A DNA stretch of 59,743 nt from positions 1 through 59,743 of the forward strand of contig CADCVH010000127.1 of the NCBI GenBank assembly GCA_902806085.1, in the 5' to 3' direction. The stretch comes from an uncultured Rubrobacteraceae bacterium (GTDB taxonomy: Bacteria > Actinomycetota > Rubrobacteria > Rubrobacterales > Rubrobacteraceae). The notes beneath the pieces are model-generated. The model ran no database searches. It worked only from the letters and a program-made list of their open reading frames with translations, and was not told the DNA's origin. Of the stretch, positions 1 through 7,080 are shown piece by piece. Position numbers and translations under genes: made by a program. Each line of letters opens with the position of its first letter. Position 1 is the first letter of the stretch.

Positions 1-132
1 GAGGACCCCCACCAGCTGGAGAACATCTACGGCGAAGCGCCCGAAGACCTCCTGCGGCGCCTGAACTCCCAGCTAGACTCGCTGCGCCAGTGCGAGGCCG
101 ACGGCTGCCGCGCCGCGGAGGGCGGCCAGTAA
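1..132 (+). CDS. Sulfatase (arylsulfatase-type), C-terminal end only
   Basis: Only the last 43 codons are in the window; the frame is open from base 1 and ends in TAA at 130-132. The tail reads DPHQLENIYGE, then LRQC and GCR. A DP-x-x-L-x-N element followed by two cysteines ending in CR is typical of the C-terminus of secreted arylsulfatase or N-acetylglucosamine-6-sulfatase-like proteins, which hydrolyse sulfate esters. The catalytic Cys/Ser region lies outside the window, so the call rests on the tail alone. The gene converges on argG and is separated from it by about 390 bp. Confidence 0.6.
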   Translation, partial: EDPHQLENIYGEAPEDLLRRLNSQLDSLRQCEADGCRAAEGGQ

Positions 133-136
133 GAGA

Positions 137-196
137 CCGGCACCGCCGTGACCCATAGTAGAGACGATTTCTGAAGGTGAGGGTTGCCGGTGCCGG
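137..196 (+). terminator. Long-loop inverted repeat after the sulfatase gene
   Basis: CCGGCACCG (137-145) and CGGTGCCGG (188-196) are perfect 9-bp inverted arms, five bases after the sulfatase stop. The 42-base loop is long for an intrinsic terminator and no T-run follows, so it may act through Rho or protect the 3' end. A short tandem of GGCCCGGACT lies near 297-312. Confidence 0.3.
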
Positions 197-408
197 GACG
201 GCCGGGACCCCGCCCTCCTCGGCGCCTCCGCGGCGGGTTCCCGGCATGACCCGTATGAGGGGTCGGTCTTCGAGGCCAGGTGAGCCTGGCCCGGACTGGC
301 CCGGACTGGCCGGCTCGGCCGGATCGCTCCGGCCTCCTGCATGGGCATCTCCAACCGGGAACGCCAGCAAAAGCCGGCGCCTCCCTTATCCGAACCTGTA
401 TCTGCAGG

Positions 409-437
409 TTGATATATACCTGAGGTACAGGTATATG
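409..437 (+). promoter_or_regulatory. Sigma-70-like promoter with a palindrome in its spacer
   Basis: TTGATA (409-414), a 17-bp spacer, then TATATG (432-437). The spacer is mostly a perfect inverted repeat: ATATACCTG (414-422), 5 bp, CAGGTATAT (428-436). A third ATATACCTG lies at 509-517, and AACCTG/CAGGTT arms (393-398, 405-410) precede the -35. This looks like an operator-controlled promoter. The only downstream sequence is the antisense 3' end of argG, with no convincing ORF, so the transcript is unknown. The rest of 133-521 shows no gene. Confidence 0.4.
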
Positions 438-521
438 CTTTATCGACGCCCTCGTTCTAGAGCAAAACTGGCGAATGCGCTGCAAAACCGGCTTCTACCG
501 CAGGATATATATACCTGTACT

Positions 522-1766
522 TTAACGTTGTGCGGAGATGGGGTCCTGCTCTGCGCCGCCGTTGACGCCGGCCCACTGGCGGGCGGGGAGGCCCCAGAGG
601 GCGATAAAGCCGGCGGCGGCGGCTTCGTCGAAGGTGCTGTTCGGGTCGTAGGTCGCGAGGTCCTTGCTGTAGAGGGCGTTGGGGGCGGTGCGGCCCACTA
701 CGGTGCTGTTTCCTTTGTAGAGCTTGAGGCGGACGGTGCCCGTTACGGTCTTCTGGGTCTCCGTTACGAAGGCGTCGAGGGCGGTTTTTAGGGGGGTGAA
801 CCAGAGGCCGTCGTAGGTGAGCTCGGCGTAGCGTTGTTCGATGGTCGCCTTGAAGCGGAGGACGTCCTTGGTGAGGGTCAGGGTTTCGAGTTCCTGGTGG
901 GCCTGGATAATGGCGAGGGCGGCGGGGGCTTCGTAGATCTCGCGGCTCTTTATGCCGACGAGGCGGTCCTCGACCATGTCGATGCGGCCGACGCCGTGGG
1001 CCCCTGCGGTCGTGTTGAGATCTTCGATCAGGTCTACCAGCGGCAGCTCCCGGCCGTCGAGGGCGGTCGGCAGGCCCTCCTCGAAGCCGATCTCGACGTA
1101 GCGCGGCTCGTCGGGCGCGTCCTCGGGGTCGGCGGTCAGCTCGAAGACGTCAGGGGTGGGTTCGTGGTCGGGGTCTTCGAGGGGACCGGCCTCGACGGAG
1201 CGTCCCCAGAGGTTCTGGTCCACGCTGTAGGGGGATTTCTTGGTGGTCGGGACGGGGATGCCGTGCTCCTCGGCGTAGGCCATCTCCTCGGGGCGGCTCA
1301 TGTTCCAGTCGCGCACCGGGGCGACCACGGTCAGGTCCGGGGCGACGGAGGCGGTCGTGACGTCGAAGCGGACCTGGTCGTTGCCCTTCCCCGTCGAGCC
1401 GTGGGCGATGTGGGTCGCGCCCACCTCCCGGGCGGCCTCGACCAGCTTCTTCGCTATAAGCGGACGCCCGAGCGCCGTGAAGAGCGGGTACTTGCCCCCG
1501 TAGAGGGCGTTCGCCTTTATGGCCGGGGCCACGTACTCATCGACGAACTCGGCCTTCGCGTCGCGCACGAAGGCGTCCGCGGCCCCTATGTTTAGCGCCT
1601 TCGCCCGCACGTCGTCGGCCGGCTCCCCCTGCCCGAGGTCGAGGTAGAGCGCGTAGGGAATCGCGCCCTGCAGCTCCAGCCACTTCACGCAGACCGAGGT
1701 GTCCAACCCGCCCGAGTAGGCGAGCACGACCTTCTTGTTTTCGAGCGTCTTGTTTTCGAGCGTCAT
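522..1766 (-). CDS. argG: Argininosuccinate synthase
   Basis: This 414-aa protein makes argininosuccinate from citrulline and aspartate with ATP, the penultimate step of arginine synthesis. The N-terminal ATP-pyrophosphatase loop reads AYSGGLDTSV, and the citrulline/aspartate-binding core includes STGKGNDQVRF. The ATG at 1766 is chosen because GGAGGAAAG precedes it and it overlaps the upstream stop in ATGA, giving translational coupling. Longer in-frame extensions have no family similarity. It is the last gene of the argC-argR-MBL-ACT/GNAT-argG operon. The first residues contain a doubled TLENK from a 15-bp tandem duplication (1734-1763). Length is normal for the family. Confidence 0.97.
   Translation of the reverse strand: MTLENKTLENKKVVLAYSGGLDTSVCVKWLELQGAIPYALYLDLGQGEPADDVRAKALNIGAADAFVRDAKAEFVDEYVAPAIKANALYGGKYPLFTALGRPLIAKKLVEAAREVGATHIAHGSTGKGNDQVRFDVTTASVAPDLTVVAPVRDWNMSRPEEMAYAEEHGIPVPTTKKSPYSVDQNLWGRSVEAGPLEDPDHEPTPDVFELTADPEDAPDEPRYVEIGFEEGLPTALDGRELPLVDLIEDLNTTAGAHGVGRIDMVEDRLVGIKSREIYEAPAALAIIQAHQELETLTLTKDVLRFKATIEQRYAELTYDGLWFTPLKTALDAFVTETQKTVTGTVRLKLYKGNSTVVGRTAPNALYSKDLATYDPNSTFDEAAAAGFIALWGLPARQWAGVNGGAEQDPISAQR
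1734..1763. repeat. 15-bp tandem duplication in the argG start region
   Basis: The unit CTTGTTTTCGAGCGT occurs twice in a row (1734-1748, 1749-1763) and encodes TLENK twice at the N-terminus of ArgG, just before the conserved KKVVLAYSGG. It is in frame and probably neutral. Confidence 0.8.
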
Positions 1767-2716
1767 CTTTCCTCCGTTTGTCGCGCGCCGTTCGCGGGCA
1801 CGTCGTCTGTTATTCTGTCGGCGTACAGTTCGGCCTTCATAACCCGGTCTTCTCCGTCGTCCCGGAGCGTTACGAAACCTTTTCTCTCGTAGAGTTTGGC
1901 GGCGAGGTTGCTCTTGTGGACGCTGAGGCTGATGGCTTCGAACCCCTCGGACCGCGCCGCGCCCACGAGGGCGTCGATCAAGGCCCCACCGACGCCCGTA
2001 CCGCGCCGATCCGGGACCACGGCGAGCGCAATCTCCGGCGTCGCGGCGTCCACGAAACCGTAGCCGGGCGCGCTCGCGGGGAAGAGCCGATACCAGGCGG
2101 CCCCGATCCTGCCACCTTCGGCGTTCAGGGCAACGACGGCGAAGTCGCCCTCCTTCCCCCACCCTTCGAGGTAGCGTCGGAGCCTGTCATCCGACAGCAA
2201 CTCCTCCGGTGACGGCTTCGGGCCGGGCTCCTCGGATGCCCAATGGGCCGCCTCGTAGAGCATCTCCCACATAAACGGCTCGTCGTCCTCCGCGGCCGGG
2301 CGAAAGAGGGTTTTCGCGGCGTCTCCCCGTACGGCGTGGCCCGCCTCGCGTAGCGCGGTGACGGCCCGGTCCAGTTTCTCCCCTTTAACGAGCACGTAGT
2401 CGGTGTCATACGTGGAGACGGCGAAGATGCTGACACCGGCCCCAGCTAGCGACGTCGCCACCGAAGAGAGGACGCCCACCTCCGAGAACTCGAAAGGCCC
2501 CTCCAACTTCAAGACGCGCCACCCCTTCTCGCACCGGACGTCTCCGGGAACGGACGCCTCCGGGCACGCTACCGAGAGCTCGTCCGTGGTGCGTGTTATG
2601 GAGGACAGGCCGCCGGACGTTGCCCACGCGGGGATGGGCGAATCGGGGGCGAGCCGGCAGACGCCCATTCGCCCGTCAAGGACGGAGAGGCGCAGCCCCT
2701 CGCGTGCGGCGTTCAC
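1763..2716 (-). CDS. ACT-domain (CASTOR-like) GNAT acetyltransferase fusion
   Basis: 317 aa. Residues about 8-130 form an ACT-type module: a first part with CRLAPDSPIPAW and SITRTTDELSV, then GPFEFSEVGVL and VSTYDTDYVLV. This matches my memory of the ACT_7/CASTOR-like family (PF13840). Residues about 137-305 are a GNAT acetyltransferase with the acetyl-CoA loop RRGTGVGGAL and a C-terminal LYERKGFV. It starts at GTG 2716 in a GTGA overlap with the MBL gene and stops in an ATGA overlap with argG, so it is tightly coupled inside the arginine operon. Family knowledge: eukaryotic CASTOR1 ACT domains bind arginine. That this protein acetylates an arginine-pathway metabolite under amino-acid control is only inference; the GNAT half resembles general-purpose acetyltransferases. 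Confidence 0.85.
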   Translation of the reverse strand: MNAAREGLRLSVLDGRMGVCRLAPDSPIPAWATSGGLSSITRTTDELSVACPEASVPGDVRCEKGWRVLKLEGPFEFSEVGVLSSVATSLAGAGVSIFAVSTYDTDYVLVKGEKLDRAVTALREAGHAVRGDAAKTLFRPAAEDDEPFMWEMLYEAAHWASEEPGPKPSPEELLSDDRLRRYLEGWGKEGDFAVVALNAEGGRIGAAWYRLFPASAPGYGFVDAATPEIALAVVPDRRGTGVGGALIDALVGAARSEGFEAISLSVHKSNLAAKLYERKGFVTLRDDGEDRVMKAELYADRITDDVPANGARQTEER

Positions 2717-3483
2717 GACGGCGTTTCGAGGATCTCACCGTCGGCTGGGATCTCGACCCGGCCGGCGAGCCCCCGCTCGTCTAGTTCCTCGGCCAGTTCC
2801 TGGCGGGTGAGCAGGCAGTGGTTTATGGCCTCCATGTGGACGGCGATCACGCGCGCTTTGGGTGCCGTCCGGCAGACCTTTGCCACGTCTTCGGCCGTCA
2901 TCGTGATCGGGTCGCCCTCCAGGAACCGCGCGGCCCCGGCGTTCACCACGATCACGTCGGGACGATGGGTGTTCAGCGCCTCCTCTACCTCGTCGCACCA
3001 GATCGTGTCGCCCGCGACGTAGAGGCTCGGTGAGCCCTCCGTCCGAACCACGAACCCGGAGACGGGGGCCATCCGCGCCCCGATCTCCCCCGTACCGTGC
3101 CGGCCACCGGTCCGCGCGAAACGAAGCCCGTTCCACTCCAGTTCCGAGACAACGGGCGAGACGCCCACGAAACCAGCCCCGGAGATCGCGGCCTCGTCCT
3201 CCGGTTGGCAGAGGATCGGGGCCCTTTCCGGGATGAGCTCCCGCGCCCGCCCGTCCCAGTGGTCGGCGTGGGTGTGGGTCACGAGGACGGCGTCCGCGCT
3301 TTCGATGAGGCCGGACAACTCCCCGTCGCCGAGCGGGAGCTCTACGAGGGGGTTGGGCTTGGCGTTCGGCGTGTTGGGGACGGCGGGCGCGGTCCCGGCG
3401 CGGCCGAGCATCGGGTCGACCAGTACGCGGACGGCGCCCGTTTCGAGCACGAACGTGGCGTGCCTGATGAAGTGGATCTTCAC
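2713..3483 (-). CDS. MBL-fold metal-dependent hydrolase (UlaG-like)
   Basis: 256 aa, starting at GTG 3483 (VKIHFIRHATFV), 10 bp after the argR stop; upstream in-frame sequence overlaps argR and is not family-like. The metal motif is THTHADHWD, with GDTIW as a second-metal Asp region and a C-terminal AVHMEAINHC. This is the UlaG/beta-lactamase-fold group of predicted Zn-dependent hydrolases of unknown substrate. It overlaps the next gene by 4 bp (GTGA). Its position between argR and argG suggests an accessory role in arginine metabolism, but no substrate can be read from the sequence. Confidence 0.85.
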   Translation of the reverse strand: MKIHFIRHATFVLETGAVRVLVDPMLGRAGTAPAVPNTPNAKPNPLVELPLGDGELSGLIESADAVLVTHTHADHWDGRARELIPERAPILCQPEDEAAISGAGFVGVSPVVSELEWNGLRFARTGGRHGTGEIGARMAPVSGFVVRTEGSPSLYVAGDTIWCDEVEEALNTHRPDVIVVNAGAARFLEGDPITMTAEDVAKVCRTAPKARVIAVHMEAINHCLLTRQELAEELDERGLAGRVEIPADGEILETPS

Positions 3484-3493
3484 GGGCCCCGCG

Positions 3494-3973
3494 CTACTCG
3501 ACGTTTCCGGCGGGACGGGTCTTGGCGCGGCAGACGTCGGCGATGAGGCCGGCGACCTCCTCGGCCGCCTCGTCGTCCGAGGAGATGGCGAGCACGGTGT
3601 CCTGGCCGGCGATGGTGCCAAGGATCTTGAGCCCCTTCACGCGGTCGAGGACGCTGGAGACGGCGCCGGCGGTGCCGTCCCTGGTGTGGATCACGACCTG
3701 GTTACGGGCCGGGACGATGCCGAGCACGAAGCTCGGCAGCACCTCTATCCCCGCCGAGCCGGGGTCGTGCGGGAGCGCCAGGTAGCGGTTGCCGACCTTT
3801 AGGACCCCGAGCTCCGCCAGGTCCCGGCTCACGGTGGCCTGCGCCACCTCGACGCCCTCGTCGGCCAGGGCCTCGGCCACGCCCTGCTGGGTGCCGAGGT
3901 CCCGCTCGGAGATGAGGCGCAGGATCAGGTCCTGCCTGGTCGTTTTGTCCACCGGTGCGCGCGTCGCGCCCAT
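3494..3973 (-). CDS. argR: Arginine repressor ArgR
   Basis: 159 aa. The N-terminal winged helix contains VAQATVSRDLAELGV, the ArgR recognition helix. The C-terminal oligomerisation and arginine-binding domain contains LGTIAGQDTVLAIS, including the GTIAGxDT signature. ArgR hexamers bound to arginine repress arginine biosynthetic genes at ARG boxes; two candidate boxes lie about 1 kb away between argC and argJ. The ATG at 3973 has a GGAGGAAG site overlapping the argC stop, 10 bp downstream of argC, so ArgR is co-transcribed with argC and likely autoregulated. Confidence 0.97.
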   Translation of the reverse strand: MGATRAPVDKTTRQDLILRLISERDLGTQQGVAEALADEGVEVAQATVSRDLAELGVLKVGNRYLALPHDPGSAGIEVLPSFVLGIVPARNQVVIHTRDGTAGAVSSVLDRVKGLKILGTIAGQDTVLAISSDDEAAEEVAGLIADVCRAKTRPAGNVE

Positions 3974-3983
3974 AATCTTCCTC

Positions 3984-4994
3984 CTACTTGAGGTGCTCGA
4001 GCCCGAGGTCTTCTGCGTACCCGAGCGCCAGGTTCATGTTCTGGACCGCCGCCCCGGAGGCCCCCTTGAGCAGGTTGTCCACCGCCGAAAACAGCAACAG
4101 CTTGCCCGCCCGCCGGTCCACCGCCGCGGAGAGCCGGCACCTGTTCGTGTTCGCCACGTGGGAGACGTGCGGGTACTCCTCCCTGGCCTCCACGAACGCC
4201 GAGCCCCCGTAGTCCTCCGCGTACCAGCCGAGGACATCATCGGCCCCCGGCACCTCCTCAAGGTCCACCACTATGGTCTCGAGCTCGCCGCGGCTGATCG
4301 GGATGAGGTGCGGCACGAACGTTACCGCGGGGCTCTCCCCCACCCTCCGCAGCATGGTCTCGATCTCCGGCGTGTGGCGGTGCAGCGGCGCCCCGTAGGC
4401 GTTCGCGCTCTCGTTGGCGCTCACGAAGTGCGTCTTGACGCTAGGTTTCGCCCCAGCCCCGCTCACCCCCGACAGCGCGTTGATCGTGACGGACCGGACA
4501 CCCCCGCCCACCCGCCGCACCACCGGCGCGAGCGCGAGCACGGCCGCCGTCGGGTAGCAACCCGGGTTCGCCACGATCCGGCCCTCCGCCGCCCCAAAAA
4601 CCTCGGGCAGCCCGTAATGCGCCTCCGCCAACAACCCCGGCGCCGGATGCGCCCCGTACCACTCCTCGTACATCCCAACCTCCGGCAGCCTGAAGTCCGC
4701 CGAGAGGTCGACAACGAGCCCTACCCCCGCCTCCAACAAAGCCGCCACGGTCCCCGCGCTCTCCCCGTGCCCGTAGGCCACGAAAGCCACGTCGAGCCCC
4801 GAAGCCTCGATCTCATCAGGCCCCACAAAAGAACCGCCCGCCGAAAGCTGCGGAAACACCTCCCCGATAGGCCGCCCCGCGTACCCCCGCGAAGCCACCT
4901 CCAACCCGCCCACCTTCGGGTGACCGCCCAGAAGACGCACCAGCTCCGCCCCGGCAAACCCGCTACCGCCGTAAACCCCGACCTTCAAACCCAT
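3984..4994 (-). CDS. argC: N-acetyl-gamma-glutamyl-phosphate reductase
   Basis: 336 aa. It reduces N-acetylglutamyl phosphate to the semialdehyde with NADPH. The N-terminus has the nucleotide loop VYGGSGFAGAELV, the catalytic cysteine sits in ANPGCYPTA, and the C-terminus has the KGASGAAVQNMN motif. It is the first gene of the minus-strand arginine operon. The ATG at 4994 lies only a few bases from a -10-like element, so the mRNA may be leaderless; no Shine-Dalgarno is seen. Divergent argJ shares the control region. Confidence 0.97.
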   Translation of the reverse strand: MGLKVGVYGGSGFAGAELVRLLGGHPKVGGLEVASRGYAGRPIGEVFPQLSAGGSFVGPDEIEASGLDVAFVAYGHGESAGTVAALLEAGVGLVVDLSADFRLPEVGMYEEWYGAHPAPGLLAEAHYGLPEVFGAAEGRIVANPGCYPTAAVLALAPVVRRVGGGVRSVTINALSGVSGAGAKPSVKTHFVSANESANAYGAPLHRHTPEIETMLRRVGESPAVTFVPHLIPISRGELETIVVDLEEVPGADDVLGWYAEDYGGSAFVEAREEYPHVSHVANTNRCRLSAAVDRRAGKLLLFSAVDNLLKGASGAAVQNMNLALGYAEDLGLEHLK

Positions 4995-4998
4995 GGCC

Positions 4999-5029
4999 GT
5001 ATTAGAGCACCCGCCGGATATTTATTCAA
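4999..5029 (-). promoter_or_regulatory. argC promoter
   Basis: On the minus strand TTGAAT (5029-5024) is followed, 17 bp later, by TCTAAT (5006-5001); TAATAC at 5004-4999 is an alternative -10 with a 19-bp spacer. The predicted start of transcription falls at or next to the argC ATG (4994). The -35 overlaps the weaker ARG-box-like site at 5015-5028. Confidence 0.55.
5015..5028. promoter_or_regulatory. Weaker ARG-box-like site
   Basis: CGGAT-ATTT-ATTCA has one consensus arm (ATTCA), an A/T centre and one degenerate arm, relative to the ArgR consensus TGAAT-WWWW-ATTCA. It overlaps the argC -35 element, a position suitable for repression. Confidence 0.4.
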
Positions 5030-5046
5030 GTTCTTGGATATTTGCG

Positions 5047-5075
5047 TTGACGTCCCCACGCACGGGTGCGACAAT
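5047..5075 (+). promoter_or_regulatory. argJ promoter
   Basis: TTGACG (5047-5052), 17 bp, GACAAT (5070-5075). Transcription should begin around 5082-5087, at or just before the ATG at 5087, which implies a leaderless or nearly leaderless mRNA. A GTG at 5066 lies in the -10 region and so is unlikely to be the translation start. Confidence 0.65.
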
Positions 5076-5086
5076 ACGACCCGGTT

Positions 5087-6307
5087 ATGAATAAAGATTC
5101 AACAATCGGAATAACGACTCTCCCCGGTGGGGCGACGGCCCCGGCGGGGTTCGTGGCGGGGGGGGTCGCGTGCGGGGTTCGTGGGTCCGGGACGCCGGAC
5201 CTGGGGTTGCTCTTCTCGGGGCGTCCGTGCGCCGCGGCGGCGGTCTTTACGCGCAACGAGTTCAAGGGGGCGCCGCTTGGCGTGACGCGCGAGGCGGTCG
5301 CGGGGGGCGGTTTGCGGGCCGTGGTGGTCAACAGCGGCAACGCCAACGCGGCCACGGGGAGGCGGGGCGTGGAGGACGCTTACGCGATGCAGGGGGCCGC
5401 GGCGCAGGCGCTCGGGGTCGAGGCCGGGCGGGTGGCGGTCGCCTCTACCGGCGTGATCGGGGAGCACCTGCCCATGGACAACATCCTGGCCGGGATAGGG
5501 GACGCCGCCGGCAGGCTCTCCGGGGACGGGGCGCCCTTCGCCGAGGCCATCCTGACTACCGACACCCGGACCAAGGAGGCCGCGGTGCGGGTGGAGGTCG
5601 GGGGCAGGAGCGTCACCGTAGGCGGGACGGTGAAGGGGAGCGGCATGATCCACCCGAACATGGGCACGATGCTGGCCTTCCTGACCACCGACGCCGCCGT
5701 TGAGCCGGAATGCCTGCAGGAAACGTTGAGCCGGGCCACGGAACACTCCTTCAACCGCGTGACCGTGGACGGCGACACCTCTCCGAGCGACATGGCCCTC
5801 CTCCTGGCGAACGGGGCCGCCGGAAACGAGCCGCTGACGGCGGGGTCGCCCGATTACCCCGCCTTCGTGGGGGCCGTCGAGGCCGTCGCCCGGGAGCTGT
5901 CCAAAGAGATCGCGCGCGACGGCGAGGGCGCGACGCGGCTCGTCGAGGTGGCCGTAGAGGGGGCCGAGGACGAGGAGACGGCGGCGGCGCTCGCGAAGAG
6001 CGTGGTCGGCAGCAGCCTGGTCAAGTCGGCGGTCTTCGGCGAGGACGCCAACTGGGGCCGCGTGCTGACGGCGATGGGCTACGCCGGGGTTCCCTTCGAC
6101 CCTGACGGGCTGGAGCTCTGGTTCGGGCCCGTCAAGGTCTTCGAGGGCGCGCCCGTCCCGCACGAGGTCGCCGAGGCCAACGCGGCGCTCGCGTCCGGGG
6201 AGGTCAGGATCTCGGCGCGGTTGGACGCCGGTGACGCGTCGGCGACCGCGTGGGGCTGCGACCTGAGCTACGAGTACGTCAGGATCAACGGGAGCTACCG
6301 CACGTGA
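5087..6307 (+). CDS. argJ: Glutamate N-acetyltransferase / ornithine acetyltransferase
   Basis: 406 aa from ATG 5087. ArgJ recycles the acetyl group from N-acetylornithine to glutamate; bifunctional forms also use acetyl-CoA. The autoprocessing region reads KGSGMIHPNMGTMLAF, cleaved before the Thr in the family; here the residue before it is Gly rather than the usual Ala. NSGNANA and FGEDANWGR motifs are present. The start was chosen because the upstream GTG (5066) lies in the promoter -10. It overlaps argB by 4 bp (GTGA) and leads argJ-argB-argD-argF. Confidence 0.96.
   Translation: MNKDSTIGITTLPGGATAPAGFVAGGVACGVRGSGTPDLGLLFSGRPCAAAAVFTRNEFKGAPLGVTREAVAGGGLRAVVVNSGNANAATGRRGVEDAYAMQGAAAQALGVEAGRVAVASTGVIGEHLPMDNILAGIGDAAGRLSGDGAPFAEAILTTDTRTKEAAVRVEVGGRSVTVGGTVKGSGMIHPNMGTMLAFLTTDAAVEPECLQETLSRATEHSFNRVTVDGDTSPSDMALLLANGAAGNEPLTAGSPDYPAFVGAVEAVARELSKEIARDGEGATRLVEVAVEGAEDEETAAALAKSVVGSSLVKSAVFGEDANWGRVLTAMGYAGVPFDPDGLELWFGPVKVFEGAPVPHEVAEANAALASGEVRISARLDAGDASATAWGCDLSYEYVRINGSYRT
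5088..5101. promoter_or_regulatory. ArgR operator (ARG box)
   Basis: TGAAT-AAAG-ATTCA has perfect 5-bp arms of the classic ArgR consensus, with a central G as the only departure. It begins one base inside the predicted argJ start codon, immediately downstream of the predicted transcription start. ArgR bound here would block transcription initiation of argJBDF and could also affect argC. Confidence 0.75.
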
Positions 6308-7080
6308 GCGCCGGTAAGCCCATCGTAGTAAAGGTCGGCGGCGGCGCCCTGCGGGGCGGCGCCCTGGAAGACCTGCCGGGGATACTGGCCGGCGGGACGC
6401 CCGTCGTGCTCGTCCACGGCGGCGGCCCGCAGCTCACCCGGATGCTCGACTCTTTGGGCATCGAGAGCGCCTTTCACGAGGGCCTGCGCGTTACGGACGA
6501 GAGGACGCTGGAGGTCGCAGAGATGGTCTTCGCGGGGGGCGTCAACAAGGGGCTCGTGCGGGAGCTTGGCGGGATCGGGGTCTCCGCGGCCGGCATCTCG
6601 GGCACGGACGGGCCGACGATCCTGGTGGAGCCCGTACCGGAGCTCGGCCGGGTGGGGGAGGTCTCGTCCGTCGAGCCGGGGCTGATCGAGACGCTCTGGC
6701 ACGGCGGCTTCGTGCCGGTCGTGGCCCCATTGGGCCTCGGCCCGGAGGGCGCGTACAACGTGAACGCCGATTCCGCCGCGGCGGCACTCGCGACGGGGTT
6801 GGGGGCGGGTCACCTGTTCCTGCTAACCGACGTGGACGGCCTGCTCATGGACGGCGAGGCGGTGGCTGCGCTCGGCCCGGAGGAGTCCGAAGACTTCGTC
6901 AGGAGCGGGCTCGCGGCCGGGGGGATGGTCCCCAAGCTGCGGGCGGCGGCGCGGGCGGCGCGCGGCGGGGTCCGGGCCAGGGTGCTGAACGGCAACACGA
7001 AGGGCGTACTGGCCGGGGCCCTCTCCGGCGGAGACATCGGCACACTCATATACGAAGGAGGGGCGGCATGCAGGCAGTAA
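6304..7080 (+). CDS. argB: Acetylglutamate kinase, short form
   Basis: 258 aa from GTG 6304, overlapping the argJ stop. It phosphorylates N-acetylglutamate with ATP. The nucleotide loop VVKVGGGALRG lies right at the N-terminus, VLVHGGGPQ follows, and AYNVNADSAAAALA is the substrate region. The start leaves no room for the N-terminal helix found in arginine-sensitive hexameric kinases, and the length matches the short dimeric type. Feedback control by arginine at this enzyme is therefore doubtful (inference). argD overlaps its 3' end. Confidence 0.96.
   Translation: MSAGKPIVVKVGGGALRGGALEDLPGILAGGTPVVLVHGGGPQLTRMLDSLGIESAFHEGLRVTDERTLEVAEMVFAGGVNKGLVRELGGIGVSAAGISGTDGPTILVEPVPELGRVGEVSSVEPGLIETLWHGGFVPVVAPLGLGPEGAYNVNADSAAAALATGLGAGHLFLLTDVDGLLMDGEAVAALGPEESEDFVRSGLAAGGMVPKLRAAARAARGGVRARVLNGNTKGVLAGALSGGDIGTLIYEGGAACRQ

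Noticed and set aside
475-525. 16-codon ORF downstream of the palindromic promoter at 409-437
   Set aside because: No ribosome site and no known leader-peptide pattern; chance is more likely.
5066-5086. GTG 5066 as the argJ start
   Set aside because: It falls in the predicted -10 region of the argJ promoter, so it should not be transcribed; ATG 5087 fits family length.
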